Positions 9,763 through 18,059 of a DNA stretch of 64,000 nucleotides are shown here, in pieces (within the stretch, counting starts at the first letter, position 1; each line of letters opens with the position of its first letter). The position numbers were made by a program, and so were the translations under genes. The notes under the pieces were generated by a model. That model was not told where the DNA came from. It made no database searches and saw nothing but the letters and a program-made list of their open reading frames with translations. Source of the DNA: Enterococcus haemoperoxidus ATCC BAA-382 (GTDB lineage Bacteria > Bacillota > Bacilli > Lactobacillales > Enterococcaceae); the NCBI RefSeq assembly GCF_000407165.1, contig NZ_KE136479.1, positions 1,871,464-1,935,463 of the forward strand, read 5' to 3'.

Positions 9763-10092
9763 CTAACTCGTTCTTTTCTCCTTGATTGACCGAATGAGAA
9801 ACTGACTCTCTGCGTGATCAGCCGATGCAATACTAGTAGCGATCACAGAAACCAGTTGTGCTTCTGGATTTCTTTTTGAAATACGTTTAATCCTAAATTC
9901 ACTTTCTGGTTGATCTCCAGCAGCGATTGCGGTTGCAATCAGCGAAACAAATTGATATTCTTCACTTTCTACTGGAATGTAGCCAACAACTTCCTGCCAC
10001 TCATTCTGTTCTTCTATTATAGGAGAAAGTCGTACTTCATCTGATTTTATTTCTGTTTTTTCTTTATTAAACAGCCGTTCAAATAGACCCAT
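9763..10092 (-). CDS. oadH: Oxaloacetate decarboxylase accessory subunit
   Basis: First gene of the citrate operon, 109 residues. It is hydrophilic, with two related halves: EEYQFVSLIATAIAAGDQPESEFRIKRI and EAQLVSVIATSIASADHAESQFLIRSI are clearly an internal repeat (motif VSxIATxIAxxDxxESxFxIxxI). The size and the order oadH-oadD-oadB match the E. faecalis operon, where OadH is reported as a subunit of the complex. The repeat resembles the short tails of OadG-type proteins in related decarboxylases. It is encoded just behind the operon promoter, and the mRNA then passes through the structured repeat before oadD. Confidence 0.75.
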   Translation of the reverse strand: MGLFERLFNKEKTEIKSDEVRLSPIIEEQNEWQEVVGYIPVESEEYQFVSLIATAIAAGDQPESEFRIKRISKRNPEAQLVSVIATSIASADHAESQFLIRSIKEKRTS

Positions 10093-10111
10093 GAACTCAC
10101 ATCCTTTCTGT

Positions 10112-10150
10112 TTATGAATTCATTATAGGTAAAAACGATTACAATAAAAT
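10112..10150 (-). promoter_or_regulatory. oadH operon promoter with cre-like site
   Basis: A perfect TATAAT is at 10122-10127 on the minus strand, 30 bases before the oadH start, with no good -35 hexamer, which fits a promoter that needs an activator such as CitO. Next to it, 10129-10143 (TAAAAACGATTACA on the plus strand) matches the CcpA cre consensus except for one base, so carbon catabolite repression is plausible. Both calls are by eye. Confidence 0.5.
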
Positions 10151-10484
10151 GAAATCATCAACCTCAAATTGTTCTTTCTCTGTTCCTCTTTGTCCAAAAA
10201 CTTGTAAAAACCTTATAAACCTTGTTATATCAACGTTTCAAAGCATTTAAGGTTTTATTAATATCTTATTAACATCTCTTTAAGAAACCGCTCTCATTTG
10301 TGTTTTTTTGGTGTTCTTTTTCCCCCTCCCATCTATTTATCTAAACTTTCTTAGATTAAACTTAGCATTGTTCAAGAAAGGGCTTTCTAAATTTGCCTTA
10401 CTGTTATTTTTCTATAGACCCAACACCACAAAGAGACGCCCGATTGTTTCGGAAAACGAATTTAGTGTTGAAGGAGAGAAAAAA

Positions 10485-11828
10485 ATGTTATTAACTGTTT
10501 TGTCTTATGTGATGATCATCGTCTTCATGTTTGTCATCATGAAAAAGAAAATGTCACCGTTTACAGCTTTGGTTTTGATTCCACTGATTTTTGCCCTGAT
10601 TGCAATGTTTGCAGGTGTTTCTAAGAAAGGCTCTATCGGAGACTTTGTTATGGAAGGAATCAAAACAACATCCACTACAGGTATCATGTTATTGTTTGCC
10701 ATTCTTTATTTTTCAATTATGTTGGATGCTGGACTATTTGACCCAATCACGAAAAAAATGATCCACATCGCAAAAGGCGATCCGATGAAAGTGTTAATCG
10801 CTACAGCCGTTGTTGCCGCAGCCGTTTCGCTTAATGGAGATGGCACAACGACAACATTGATCTGCTGTTCTGCTTTTATTCCTATCTATAAGAAACTGGA
10901 TATGAAATTGATGAACTTAGCCGTCATTGTTATTTTGCAAAACACAATCATGAACTTACTCCCTTGGGGCGGTCCAACTGCTCGTGCGATGAGTGTGTTG
11001 AACGTTGGTGCTGAAATTTTAGCGTATCTGATTCCTGGTATGATCATTGCATTACTTTATGTAATCTTCATCGTAGCACCTTCTATGGGTAGAAAAGAAC
11101 GTGCTCGTCTTGGCATCAAGCAACTGACAGATGAAGAAATCGATGCCATGACAACTGTTACAGATGAAGAAACATTGGCGATTCGTCGACCTAAAATTTG
11201 GTTATTCAATGCGATTTTAACCATCGGCTTGATCGCTTTATTAGTAACAGACTCATTTGTTGGACTTGGTTTACCACCGTTATTTTTATTCTTGACTGGT
11301 ACTGTTGTAGCATTAATGGTCAACTACCCTGTTTTAAAAGATCAATCATCACGTATTGGTGCTAATGGCGGCGATGCTGTTCAAGTAGTTATCTTGGTTT
11401 TTGCAGCGGGTGTCTTCATGGGGCTTTTCCAAGGGACTGGTATGGCAGATGCATTAGCTCAAAGTTTCACAAAAATCATTCCGAATCAATTAGCCGGTTT
11501 CTGGGGCTTAGTGATTGCCTTGATTTCAGCACCTGGTACTTTCTTTATTTCGAATGATGGGTTCTACTTTGGGGTCTTACCTGTTTTAGCCGAAGCTGGT
11601 CGTGCTTACGGATTTACAGATATGCAAATGGCATTGGCTTCATTAATGGGACAAGCGTTCCACTTGTTAAGTCCATTGGTTGCTTTCATTTATCTATTAC
11701 TTCGTTTGACTGGTTTAGATATGGGGCAATGGCAAAAAGAATCCGCTAAATGGGCGTTGGGCATCTTTATTATCTTTGTTGTAACGATCGTCTTGACTGG
11801 TCATATGCCGCTTTATATTCCGCAATAA
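10485..11828 (+). CDS. citH: Citrate transporter, CitMHS family
   Basis: Imports citrate, in this family as a complex with a divalent metal ion and a proton. The 447-residue protein has about twelve hydrophobic segments. AVSLNGDGTTTTLICCSAF and NTIMNLLPWGGPTARAMSV are the signature loops of the CitMHS family, and the C-terminal half has FFISNDGFYFGVLPVLAEAG. The frame is open upstream to 10308, but the ATG at 10485 has the ribosome site AAGGAGAG and starts with a membrane segment, so the upstream part is leader. It is divergent from the oad-cit operon and followed by citO. Confidence 0.92.
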   Translation: MLLTVLSYVMIIVFMFVIMKKKMSPFTALVLIPLIFALIAMFAGVSKKGSIGDFVMEGIKTTSTTGIMLLFAILYFSIMLDAGLFDPITKKMIHIAKGDPMKVLIATAVVAAAVSLNGDGTTTTLICCSAFIPIYKKLDMKLMNLAVIVILQNTIMNLLPWGGPTARAMSVLNVGAEILAYLIPGMIIALLYVIFIVAPSMGRKERARLGIKQLTDEEIDAMTTVTDEETLAIRRPKIWLFNAILTIGLIALLVTDSFVGLGLPPLFLFLTGTVVALMVNYPVLKDQSSRIGANGGDAVQVVILVFAAGVFMGLFQGTGMADALAQSFTKIIPNQLAGFWGLVIALISAPGTFFISNDGFYFGVLPVLAEAGRAYGFTDMQMALASLMGQAFHLLSPLVAFIYLLLRLTGLDMGQWQKESAKWALGIFIIFVVTIVLTGHMPLYIPQ

Positions 11829-11843
11829 CTATTTTTGTTCATT

Positions 11844-11892
11844 GAAAATCGTACATTTCATAAAAAAATTTGTGCGATTTTCTTATCTTTTT
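11844..11892 (+). terminator. Terminator between citH and citO
   Basis: The arms GAAAATCGTACA and TGTGCGATTTTC form a 12-bp stem with one mismatch and a loop of about 15 bases, followed by TTATCTTTTTC. It would reduce read-through from citH into citO. Confidence 0.75.
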
Positions 11893-11958
11893 CTTAGCAA
11901 TATAGAATAAAAATATTCATTTATTTTTCCTACTATTAACCAAAAGAGGAGTAATCAG

Positions 11959-12663
11959 ATGAGTACAATATCAGAAGCAGTTGGAAAAAATTTAGATTTA
12001 AGTGTCAATGAACCGTTGAAAGAGCTTGTTTATAAAGCATTTCGCAAAACAATCATTCTGGGTGAAATTCCTGCTGGACAACGGATCAATGAAAAAGAGT
12101 TTTCTGAAGTGATGAATATCAGCCGTACACCGATTCGCTATGCCTTACAAAAATTAGTGGAAGAAGGCTTAGTTGATCATGTTCGTGGCGTTGGCATTAT
12201 CGTGCGAGGGATTTCACTTAATGATGCCAATGAAATTTATGCCATTAGAAAGTCTTTGGATGTTTTAGCTACGATCACAGCGATGAAAGAAATGGATTCT
12301 GAAGATTTTGAAGAGCTAAAAACTTTATTAGAAGAAACGGAACGTTTAAATGAAGCAAATGAAATCGATCAGGTTTTACAAAAGTTTTCTGATTTCAATG
12401 AATTGATTTATGAAAAAAGTAAGATGCTACGTTTAAAATCAATCGTCATGAAATTGCGTGAATACCTCGTCTACTTTAGAGATATCTCAATTCGTTCTAA
12501 AGACCGTCGAGATAAAGCGTTGAATGAGCATTGGTTGATCTATAAATGTATGCTGAACCAAGAAGAAGAACAATTAAAACTACTTATTACAGAACATTTA
12601 GATTATTCTCAAACGTTCATCCTTAAAGAAATGGAAAAACATTTAAATGAAACAGCTAAATGA
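11959..12663 (+). CDS. citO: GntR-family regulator of citrate genes
   Basis: A 234-residue FadR/FCD-type GntR protein. The N-terminal winged helix includes GEIPAGQRINEKEFSEVMN and SRTPIRYALQKLVEEGLV, the classic GntR recognition region. The C-terminal half is helical, with DLNE-like FSDFNELIY and histidines (EHWLIY, ITEHLDY) that could bind a ligand. Its place after citH and beside the cit operon matches CitO, the citrate-responsive activator of E. faecalis. The ribosome site is AGAGGAG. Confidence 0.88.
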   Translation: MSTISEAVGKNLDLSVNEPLKELVYKAFRKTIILGEIPAGQRINEKEFSEVMNISRTPIRYALQKLVEEGLVDHVRGVGIIVRGISLNDANEIYAIRKSLDVLATITAMKEMDSEDFEELKTLLEETERLNEANEIDQVLQKFSDFNELIYEKSKMLRLKSIVMKLREYLVYFRDISIRSKDRRDKALNEHWLIYKCMLNQEEEQLKLLITEHLDYSQTFILKEMEKHLNETAK

Positions 12664-13534
12664 ACAGAATGCGCCTAAACTGATCAGTGAATTTGCTTTA
12701 GAAGCGCTGTTATATGAAGCTAGTCTTTCTCCTAAACCAGGGCTAGTCGATCCTAAAAGCTGCGGTGCACATGCAGACATGAATTATTCTACTTTTATTG
12801 ATAGTAGTACCGCACTTGCTCCATTTTTTACAAAATATATTGATTTAGGGATTAATCATGACGGCTCCCCTTCTGCTTTATTTGAAAAGGTTCGTGCCCT
12901 TGGTCAGCAAGCTGAAACTGCCATGCTGAGAAAAACCAAAGGTATTAATACCCATAAAGGAGCAAATTTCTCTTTTGCCTTACTTTTAAGTGCAACAGGA
13001 AAAATAATGAACGATAAGCACCTCCAGATTCCCTTTGCAAAAGAAGATACAGCAGATGTTTTTAACTATGTAAAACGGATGACCAAAGGATTACTTTTAA
13101 AAGATTTTGCAGGTTTGGCACAAAAGAAACAATTAAGTTATGGAGAAAGACTTTATTTAGAATATGGTATCATTGGCATTCGCGGTGAAGCAGAGTTAGG
13201 TTATCCTGCACTTAAAGACAACGCACTTCCATTTTTAAGAAAATACTATAATTATGATCAACGCACCATGTTTTTAATTTTGTTATTACGTTTAATGGCA
13301 ACGATCGAAGACTCTAATTTAATCAATCGGGGTGGTATCAATGGTTGGAGCAACGTCCAAAAACAAGCAACTGAACTTTTACAAACTCTCTCCATCAATA
13401 GCTCAGAAAAAGAACTAGAAGATGCTTTGATTCTTTTTGATCAACAATTGATTGAAGAAAATCTTAGTCCAGGCGGTTCCGCTGATTTAATCGCATTAAG
13501 TTTCTTTTTTGGTCGTTTGGAAGGGCTGTTTTGA
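12647..13534 (+). CDS. citG: Triphosphoribosyl-dephospho-CoA synthase
   Basis: Makes the prosthetic-group precursor of citrate lyase from dephospho-CoA and ATP; CitX then transfers it to CitD. The 295 residues show EASLSPKPGLVDPKSCGAH, FTKYIDLG, KTKGINTHKGANFSFALLL and ALPFLRKYY, all CitG signatures, and NLSPGGSADLIALSFF at the C terminus. It overlaps the end of citO by 17 bases and so should be translated from the citH-citO-citG transcript. Confidence 0.95.
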   Translation: MKQLNEQNAPKLISEFALEALLYEASLSPKPGLVDPKSCGAHADMNYSTFIDSSTALAPFFTKYIDLGINHDGSPSALFEKVRALGQQAETAMLRKTKGINTHKGANFSFALLLSATGKIMNDKHLQIPFAKEDTADVFNYVKRMTKGLLLKDFAGLAQKKQLSYGERLYLEYGIIGIRGEAELGYPALKDNALPFLRKYYNYDQRTMFLILLLRLMATIEDSNLINRGGINGWSNVQKQATELLQTLSINSSEKELEDALILFDQQLIEENLSPGGSADLIALSFFFGRLEGLF

Positions 13535-13553
13535 GTTTTACATAATAAAAAAA

Positions 13554-13599
13554 TATAAAAACAGGTGAGGAGCATATCTGCTCACCACCTGTTTTTATA
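13554..13599. terminator. Bidirectional terminator between citG and the response regulator gene
   Basis: TATAAAAACAGGTGAGGAGC and GCTCACCACCTGTTTTTATA form a long hairpin with A/T runs on both sides, placed between two convergent genes. Confidence 0.88.
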
Positions 13600-13621
13600 A
13601 ATTTACCCATTCAATCCAGCT

Positions 13622-14338
13622 TCATGCTTCTTTCCCTTCTGGATTAAATAAATAGCCAATGCCCCAAACTGTCTGTAAGTATTTTGGTTTCTTGGGATCA
13701 TCTTCAATCTTATTTCTTAAGTAGTTAATGTACACCGTGATCAGATTCTTATCCATATCTCCATCACTCCAGACACTAGCGTAAATCTGTTCCTTACTAA
13801 ATACTTGATACGGATTTTCCATAAAAAATAAAATCATCATGATTTCTTTAGAAGTCATATTTACGATTTCACCATTTTTACTAAACTGGTATTGATTTTT
13901 ATCAAACGAAAAGATTCCATCTTTCAATAAGGTTTCTTCACGATTCTGGCTTAGTGTCAGTAACTGCTCTGTTCGGTTCAACGTACTGATGACCTGTGCT
14001 CGTAAAACATCTGGCGCAAAAGGTTTAGAGAGATAAACATCCCCTCCCGATTCTAGACCACTGATGATATCTTGCTCGCTTTTTTTCCCACTTACAAAGA
14101 TAATGGGTGTCAAGGGCTGGCGTTCTCGAATCAATTGAGCCAAATGATAACCGTCATTCTCGTGTTCTAGACTTACATCTAACAGAAATAATTGAAACTC
14201 TACTCGGTTCATGATATCTATTGTTTTTTCGATCGTATCACTTTGATAAACCAATAATCCCGTTGACTGAAGCGACTTCCAAATCAATCGGCGAATTGCA
14301 GGATCATCATCTACCACTAAAATTTTTTCGTTTCGCAA
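13622..14338 (-). CDS. OmpR-type response regulator
   Basis: A two-domain regulator of about 238 residues. The receiver domain has the acidic triad VVDDDPA near residue 10, the phosphate acceptor in LLDVSLE (Asp54) and the lysine in YLSKPF. The C-terminal winged helix includes EIMMILFFMENPYQVFSKEQIY and LITVYINYLRNKIEDDP. The frame is open to a GTG at 14347; the TTG at 14338 has GAGGTG six bases upstream, so I chose it. It is divergent from the histidine kinase at 14449, its likely partner. The signal is unknown; the place next to the citrate genes is only suggestive. Confidence 0.88.
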   Translation of the reverse strand: MRNEKILVVDDDPAIRRLIWKSLQSTGLLVYQSDTIEKTIDIMNRVEFQLFLLDVSLEHENDGYHLAQLIRERQPLTPIIFVSGKKSEQDIISGLESGGDVYLSKPFAPDVLRAQVISTLNRTEQLLTLSQNREETLLKDGIFSFDKNQYQFSKNGEIVNMTSKEIMMILFFMENPYQVFSKEQIYASVWSDGDMDKNLITVYINYLRNKIEDDPKKPKYLQTVWGIGYLFNPEGKEA

Positions 14339-14448
14339 CGTGCACACCTCATTATTTTTTTACATTATCTATACAATAGCGGAATTATCTTTAAATTTCA
14401 ACATGAACTTGTTATGATATGAACAGACTTTTAAAAGGAGCTAGACCA

Positions 14449-16299
14449 ATGAAACGAACAAATAGAATTGTAAACATCATGATCGCAGCGATGATTGTCT
14501 TTATTGTTGTATCCGTTTTCTTTGCAATTCGGGGATTTTCCATTATTCGCAAAACAACAACGGCTAGCGGACAGGACTTTTTGCTGCAGTCAACAGAATA
14601 TGTTGGTAAAGTGATCCAACTTTCTATGAAAAACCGCCATCAAGCTCTTAATTATCTAGCAATCGACGGTAATTTAAAAAATAGTGATGATCCGGAGACT
14701 TACCTAAAAAACAGCGCTTCATCTCTCAACACCTTTTTTGATTCTTTAAATAATGAGGCTGATGCGCTCTTTTATATTGAACCTGATGGCACACCTTTAT
14801 ACGCCTTTCATTGGGATTCTGAGAAAAAACAAGTCTTGATTACAGATACTGAAACGATTCGTCCCTTTATCAATCATGATTTGTCCCTAAAACAACTACT
14901 GGATAAGCCAACTGCTCAAAATGGTGATTCGTATTTTATCGATAAAAAAGCTTATGTTAATTTTTATCAAGAAATTAGAACCTCATCTGGCGCCATTGAT
15001 GGTTATTTGATTTTACCATTGAATTTAGAAGCCTTTTATAAAAATTTTCTACAAGATTTTGAATTGGACTATAAAGGCTACCCAATGATCAAGGATCGCT
15101 CGATGACGGTGGTTATGCATCCTGTCCCACAGCAAGTTGGCTTAGACATTATCAATGGACGAGAAAAACTATATCCTGATTTTGACTATTCTGATTTAAA
15201 ACGCTTAGAAAAATATCAGCTAAACCACGATTCAGGAAAACTGACTTATAAATCTTATTGGTGGGATGAAGATATTCCAACAGAAGTTTTAAAAATAAGT
15301 GCTTTTGAATGGATCGATGTTGGTCTTGCTCATTGGGTTGTTGCAATCAATGCGGATTATAATGAACGAAATGATGATATCATCAATTTTGTAATCGTTT
15401 TGTCTTTCCTTTTAGTTTTATTATTACTTTTAATTATTATTTGCTCGTTGTTTATTCATAATTTCAGAAAAAAAGAAACAATCGAAGCAGAAAACCGACA
15501 ACTAATTGAAAAACAAAAACAGCAAAAAATGCAGCATCAGTTAGAATTAGAACTCTATCAACGAAATAAAATGGAAACTGTCGGTCTTCTCACAACTTCC
15601 ATTGTCCATGATATGAACAATTTCTTAACGCCAATTATCGGCAATACCCAATTATTATTGGAAGAACATAGCGACGATCCTATATTAGAAGCAGATTTAG
15701 AAGAGATCCTCCATTCTGCCCAAAAAGGAAAACAACTATCATCAAATGTCCTACGCTTTTCTAAACCTCAAAAAAGCGTTCAGGAGTGGATAGATATTTC
15801 TGCCGCTATTGGCGTTGCGACTCACTTGATTGGAGAAATTATTCCAAAAAAAGTTCAATTATCTCTGTCTATTCAGGAAAATCTTGGCACCACAAAATTA
15901 GAAGAAACTGATTTACAGAATTTAATTTATAACCTGATCACAAATGCCTATCAAGCTACAAAAGAAAATTCCAATAAACAGCAAAAAATTACTGTAACTG
16001 TCTCACCTGCTTCAAAGGAAATAACTGAACTGTTGCAAAAAAGCAGGCATCAAATGAGTCAGATCAATCGTTTTGTTACCTTGGAAATCTCTGATAATGG
16101 TCCAGGAATCCCTACTGAGTTAAAGGAAAAAATATTTGAACCATTTTTTACCACAAAATCTGCCGACGAAGGTACTGGTCTTGGCTTGTTCGCAGTAACC
16201 TCGATTGTTGCAAAATATGAATGGCACCTTTCATTAGAGTCAAAAGAAGGTATCGGAACAAGCTTCTTTATCACGTTTCCAGTTCGTTCTTGTGAATAA
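14449..16299 (+). CDS. Membrane sensor histidine kinase
   Basis: About 616 residues. A first membrane helix (about 9-31) and a second (about 309-337) enclose a periplasm-like outer domain of about 275 residues of Cache-type appearance. A coiled linker leads to the phosphoacceptor helix with SIVHDMNNFLTP (His387) and an ATP-binding domain with NLITNAYQA, SDNGPGIP and GTGLGLF. The HDMNN form of the H-box resembles kinases of the NtrB/ZraS-like group rather than the usual OmpR-partner HExRTP box, so the pairing with an OmpR-type regulator is slightly unusual. AAAAGGAGC precedes the chosen ATG; an earlier ATG at 14419 lacks such a site. Confidence 0.88.
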   Translation: MKRTNRIVNIMIAAMIVFIVVSVFFAIRGFSIIRKTTTASGQDFLLQSTEYVGKVIQLSMKNRHQALNYLAIDGNLKNSDDPETYLKNSASSLNTFFDSLNNEADALFYIEPDGTPLYAFHWDSEKKQVLITDTETIRPFINHDLSLKQLLDKPTAQNGDSYFIDKKAYVNFYQEIRTSSGAIDGYLILPLNLEAFYKNFLQDFELDYKGYPMIKDRSMTVVMHPVPQQVGLDIINGREKLYPDFDYSDLKRLEKYQLNHDSGKLTYKSYWWDEDIPTEVLKISAFEWIDVGLAHWVVAINADYNERNDDIINFVIVLSFLLVLLLLLIIICSLFIHNFRKKETIEAENRQLIEKQKQQKMQHQLELELYQRNKMETVGLLTTSIVHDMNNFLTPIIGNTQLLLEEHSDDPILEADLEEILHSAQKGKQLSSNVLRFSKPQKSVQEWIDISAAIGVATHLIGEIIPKKVQLSLSIQENLGTTKLEETDLQNLIYNLITNAYQATKENSNKQQKITVTVSPASKEITELLQKSRHQMSQINRFVTLEISDNGPGIPTELKEKIFEPFFTTKSADEGTGLGLFAVTSIVAKYEWHLSLESKEGIGTSFFITFPVRSCE

Positions 16300-16301
16300 T
16301 T

Positions 16302-16353
16302 AAAAAATAAACATTCTTTATTTTAATAAAAGTGAAGAATGTTTATTTTTTTT
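16302..16353 (+). terminator. Terminator after the histidine kinase gene
   Basis: AAAAAATAAACATTCTT and AAGAATGTTTATTTTTTTT form a long stem ending in a T run. Confidence 0.85.
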
Positions 16354-16449
16354 CCTCTTTCTAAGCTTAATAAAACAGACTTTATAGTATTTTTTTCCCT
16401 CATTTTTCGTTATACTAATATAGAAATCATTTATTGAAGGAGTTCTATT

Positions 16450-17664
16450 ATGGGGAATTATTTTAGTATTATCATTGGTATCATTTATCTTATTGGTGTA
16501 TTTATTATTCCAAAATGGCGCCAAAAAAAGGTTAATCAAGATTGGAAATTTTTTGAACTACTTTGGTTTTCGATTTGCTTTATCATTTATGTTATTTTTT
16601 TAGAAGTACAGCTTCATACTTATTATTTTTTGATCCCATCAAGTTTTCTCCTGATTTTTCTTTTTAGTTATTTTAAAGAGAAACGTAGGTTAGCCAACGG
16701 ATTATTGTTTAATTTATTTCTCATCGTAGGTATGACTTACTTGGGCTCTTTGCTTGTTAGAACAATGAATCCTTTATTGATCGTTTTAGCAGGAATTACA
16801 AGCGTTTTTTTGTTGCTGCTACTATTAATTGGACTTTACGCTTTGCTTGTTTTCTTGTATTGGAATGCAATTGTCGTGATGCGCAAAGAAGGACACTCTT
16901 TAGCAAACTTATTGACATTACTTTTAGCGATTGGTTTGACAGTCTTTCTGATATTTAATTACTATTCAGATAAAGTTTTACCGCAATGGGCTTCTCTACT
17001 ATTTGGAATCTTACCGTTATCTATGTTTTATTTTTCTATTGTTTTCTATAATTTTTTAACGATTTCGATCATTTATCAATTCAACCAACCTAAATATAAT
17101 AAAGATTTTATTATTGTTCTAGGTTCTGGTTTGATCGATGGAAAAACGGTTCCGCCTCTTTTAGGCAAACGGATCGAAAAAGCGATTCAATTTTATAAAG
17201 CGCAGTCCAATGCTACTTTGAATCCGCCAAAAATTCTGATGTCTGGCGGTAAAGGCGATGACGAACATATCGCAGAAAGCCTTGCAATGAAAAATTATGC
17301 CCTTGAAAAAGGGATTCCCGAAGAAGATATTTTAGTTGAAACAAATTCTAAAAATACGCTAGAGAATATGAAATTTTCAAAAGAAATCATGGAACAAGAT
17401 TTTGGTGGTACAGATTTCCGAGCACTTTTCACAACCAATAATTTTCATTTATTCCGTGCTGGTCTTTTTGCAAAAATGGCGAACCTAAAAGCCGATGGTA
17501 TCGGAGCTCGAACAGCCTTCTACTTTCTGCCGAATGCCTTTTTAAGAGAATTTATTGCTATCGTGATGATGCATAAGCGCCGTCATTTGATTGTTTGTGG
17601 TCTAATTGCGGTAATGATGATCCTATTCGCATTAGCCGAATTCTTTCTTGTCACTAGCCGTTAA
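16450..17664 (+). CDS. YdcF-like membrane protein (DUF218 family)
   Basis: A 404-residue protein with seven or so N-terminal hydrophobic helices (about residues 1-215) and a C-terminal DUF218 domain: FIIVLGSGLIDGKTVPPLL, KILMSGGKGDDEHIAESLAM, ILVETNSKNTLENM and FTTNNFHLFRAGLFA. The last three are the conserved blocks of the SanA/YdcF/ElyC fold. Members are linked to cell-envelope metabolism, but the substrate is not known. A GAAGGAG ribosome site precedes the ATG. It is a single-gene unit between two terminators. Confidence 0.85.
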   Translation: MGNYFSIIIGIIYLIGVFIIPKWRQKKVNQDWKFFELLWFSICFIIYVIFLEVQLHTYYFLIPSSFLLIFLFSYFKEKRRLANGLLFNLFLIVGMTYLGSLLVRTMNPLLIVLAGITSVFLLLLLLIGLYALLVFLYWNAIVVMRKEGHSLANLLTLLLAIGLTVFLIFNYYSDKVLPQWASLLFGILPLSMFYFSIVFYNFLTISIIYQFNQPKYNKDFIIVLGSGLIDGKTVPPLLGKRIEKAIQFYKAQSNATLNPPKILMSGGKGDDEHIAESLAMKNYALEKGIPEEDILVETNSKNTLENMKFSKEIMEQDFGGTDFRALFTTNNFHLFRAGLFAKMANLKADGIGARTAFYFLPNAFLREFIAIVMMHKRRHLIVCGLIAVMMILFALAEFFLVTSR

Positions 17665-17670
17665 AAACTG

Positions 17671-17717
17671 AAAAATCATCTAACTTTAGCACCGTATATA
17701 AAGTTAGATGGTTTTCT
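17671..17717. terminator. Bidirectional terminator between convergent genes
   Basis: CATCTAACTTT and AAAGTTAGATG pair perfectly around a 12-base loop, with AAAAAT on the left and GGTTTTCTTT on the right. Confidence 0.85.
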
Positions 17718-18059
17718 TTAGTATAACTGAACATGGCGAATTTCATCGTAACCGATCTTATGCCCTCCAACATAAATGCCCAATTCATCATGACCTTGAA
17801 TCATGCCAATAATATCTGCTCCATAATTTCCTTCACAATCTAGTTCTTCTTTTTGAATCATCACTTCAACTTGATTTTGAAAAGCCTGAGCTAATACTTC
17901 ATCGATTTCTGACCAGCTCATTTGTATTTTCTTTTTAGCAGGCTGTATTTTTTTCTCTTGTTCAATAATTGCGGTATGTTCAGATAAATAAAATCCTGCC
18001 CACTTTTTCATTTTTCGATCTTGATACTGTTCAAAATAATAATCTCGCTCTTTACTCAT
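17718..18059 (-). CDS. YolD-like protein
   Basis: A 113-residue YolD-family protein: KKWAGFYLSEHTAIIEQE near the start and VMIQKEELDCEGNYGADIIG are recognisable. YolD proteins are small partners encoded next to UvrX/YqjW-type Y-family polymerases; their exact role is not settled. The start overlaps the stop of the polymerase gene by four bases (ATGA type), so the two are coupled and share the LexA-controlled promoter. Confidence 0.85.
   Translation of the reverse strand: MSKERDYYFEQYQDRKMKKWAGFYLSEHTAIIEQEKKIQPAKKKIQMSWSEIDEVLAQAFQNQVEVMIQKEELDCEGNYGADIIGMIQGHDELGIYVGGHKIGYDEIRHVQLY

Noticed and set aside
10308-10484. N-terminal extension of the citrate transporter
   Set aside because: Open frame only; the ribosome site and first membrane segment belong to the ATG at 10485.
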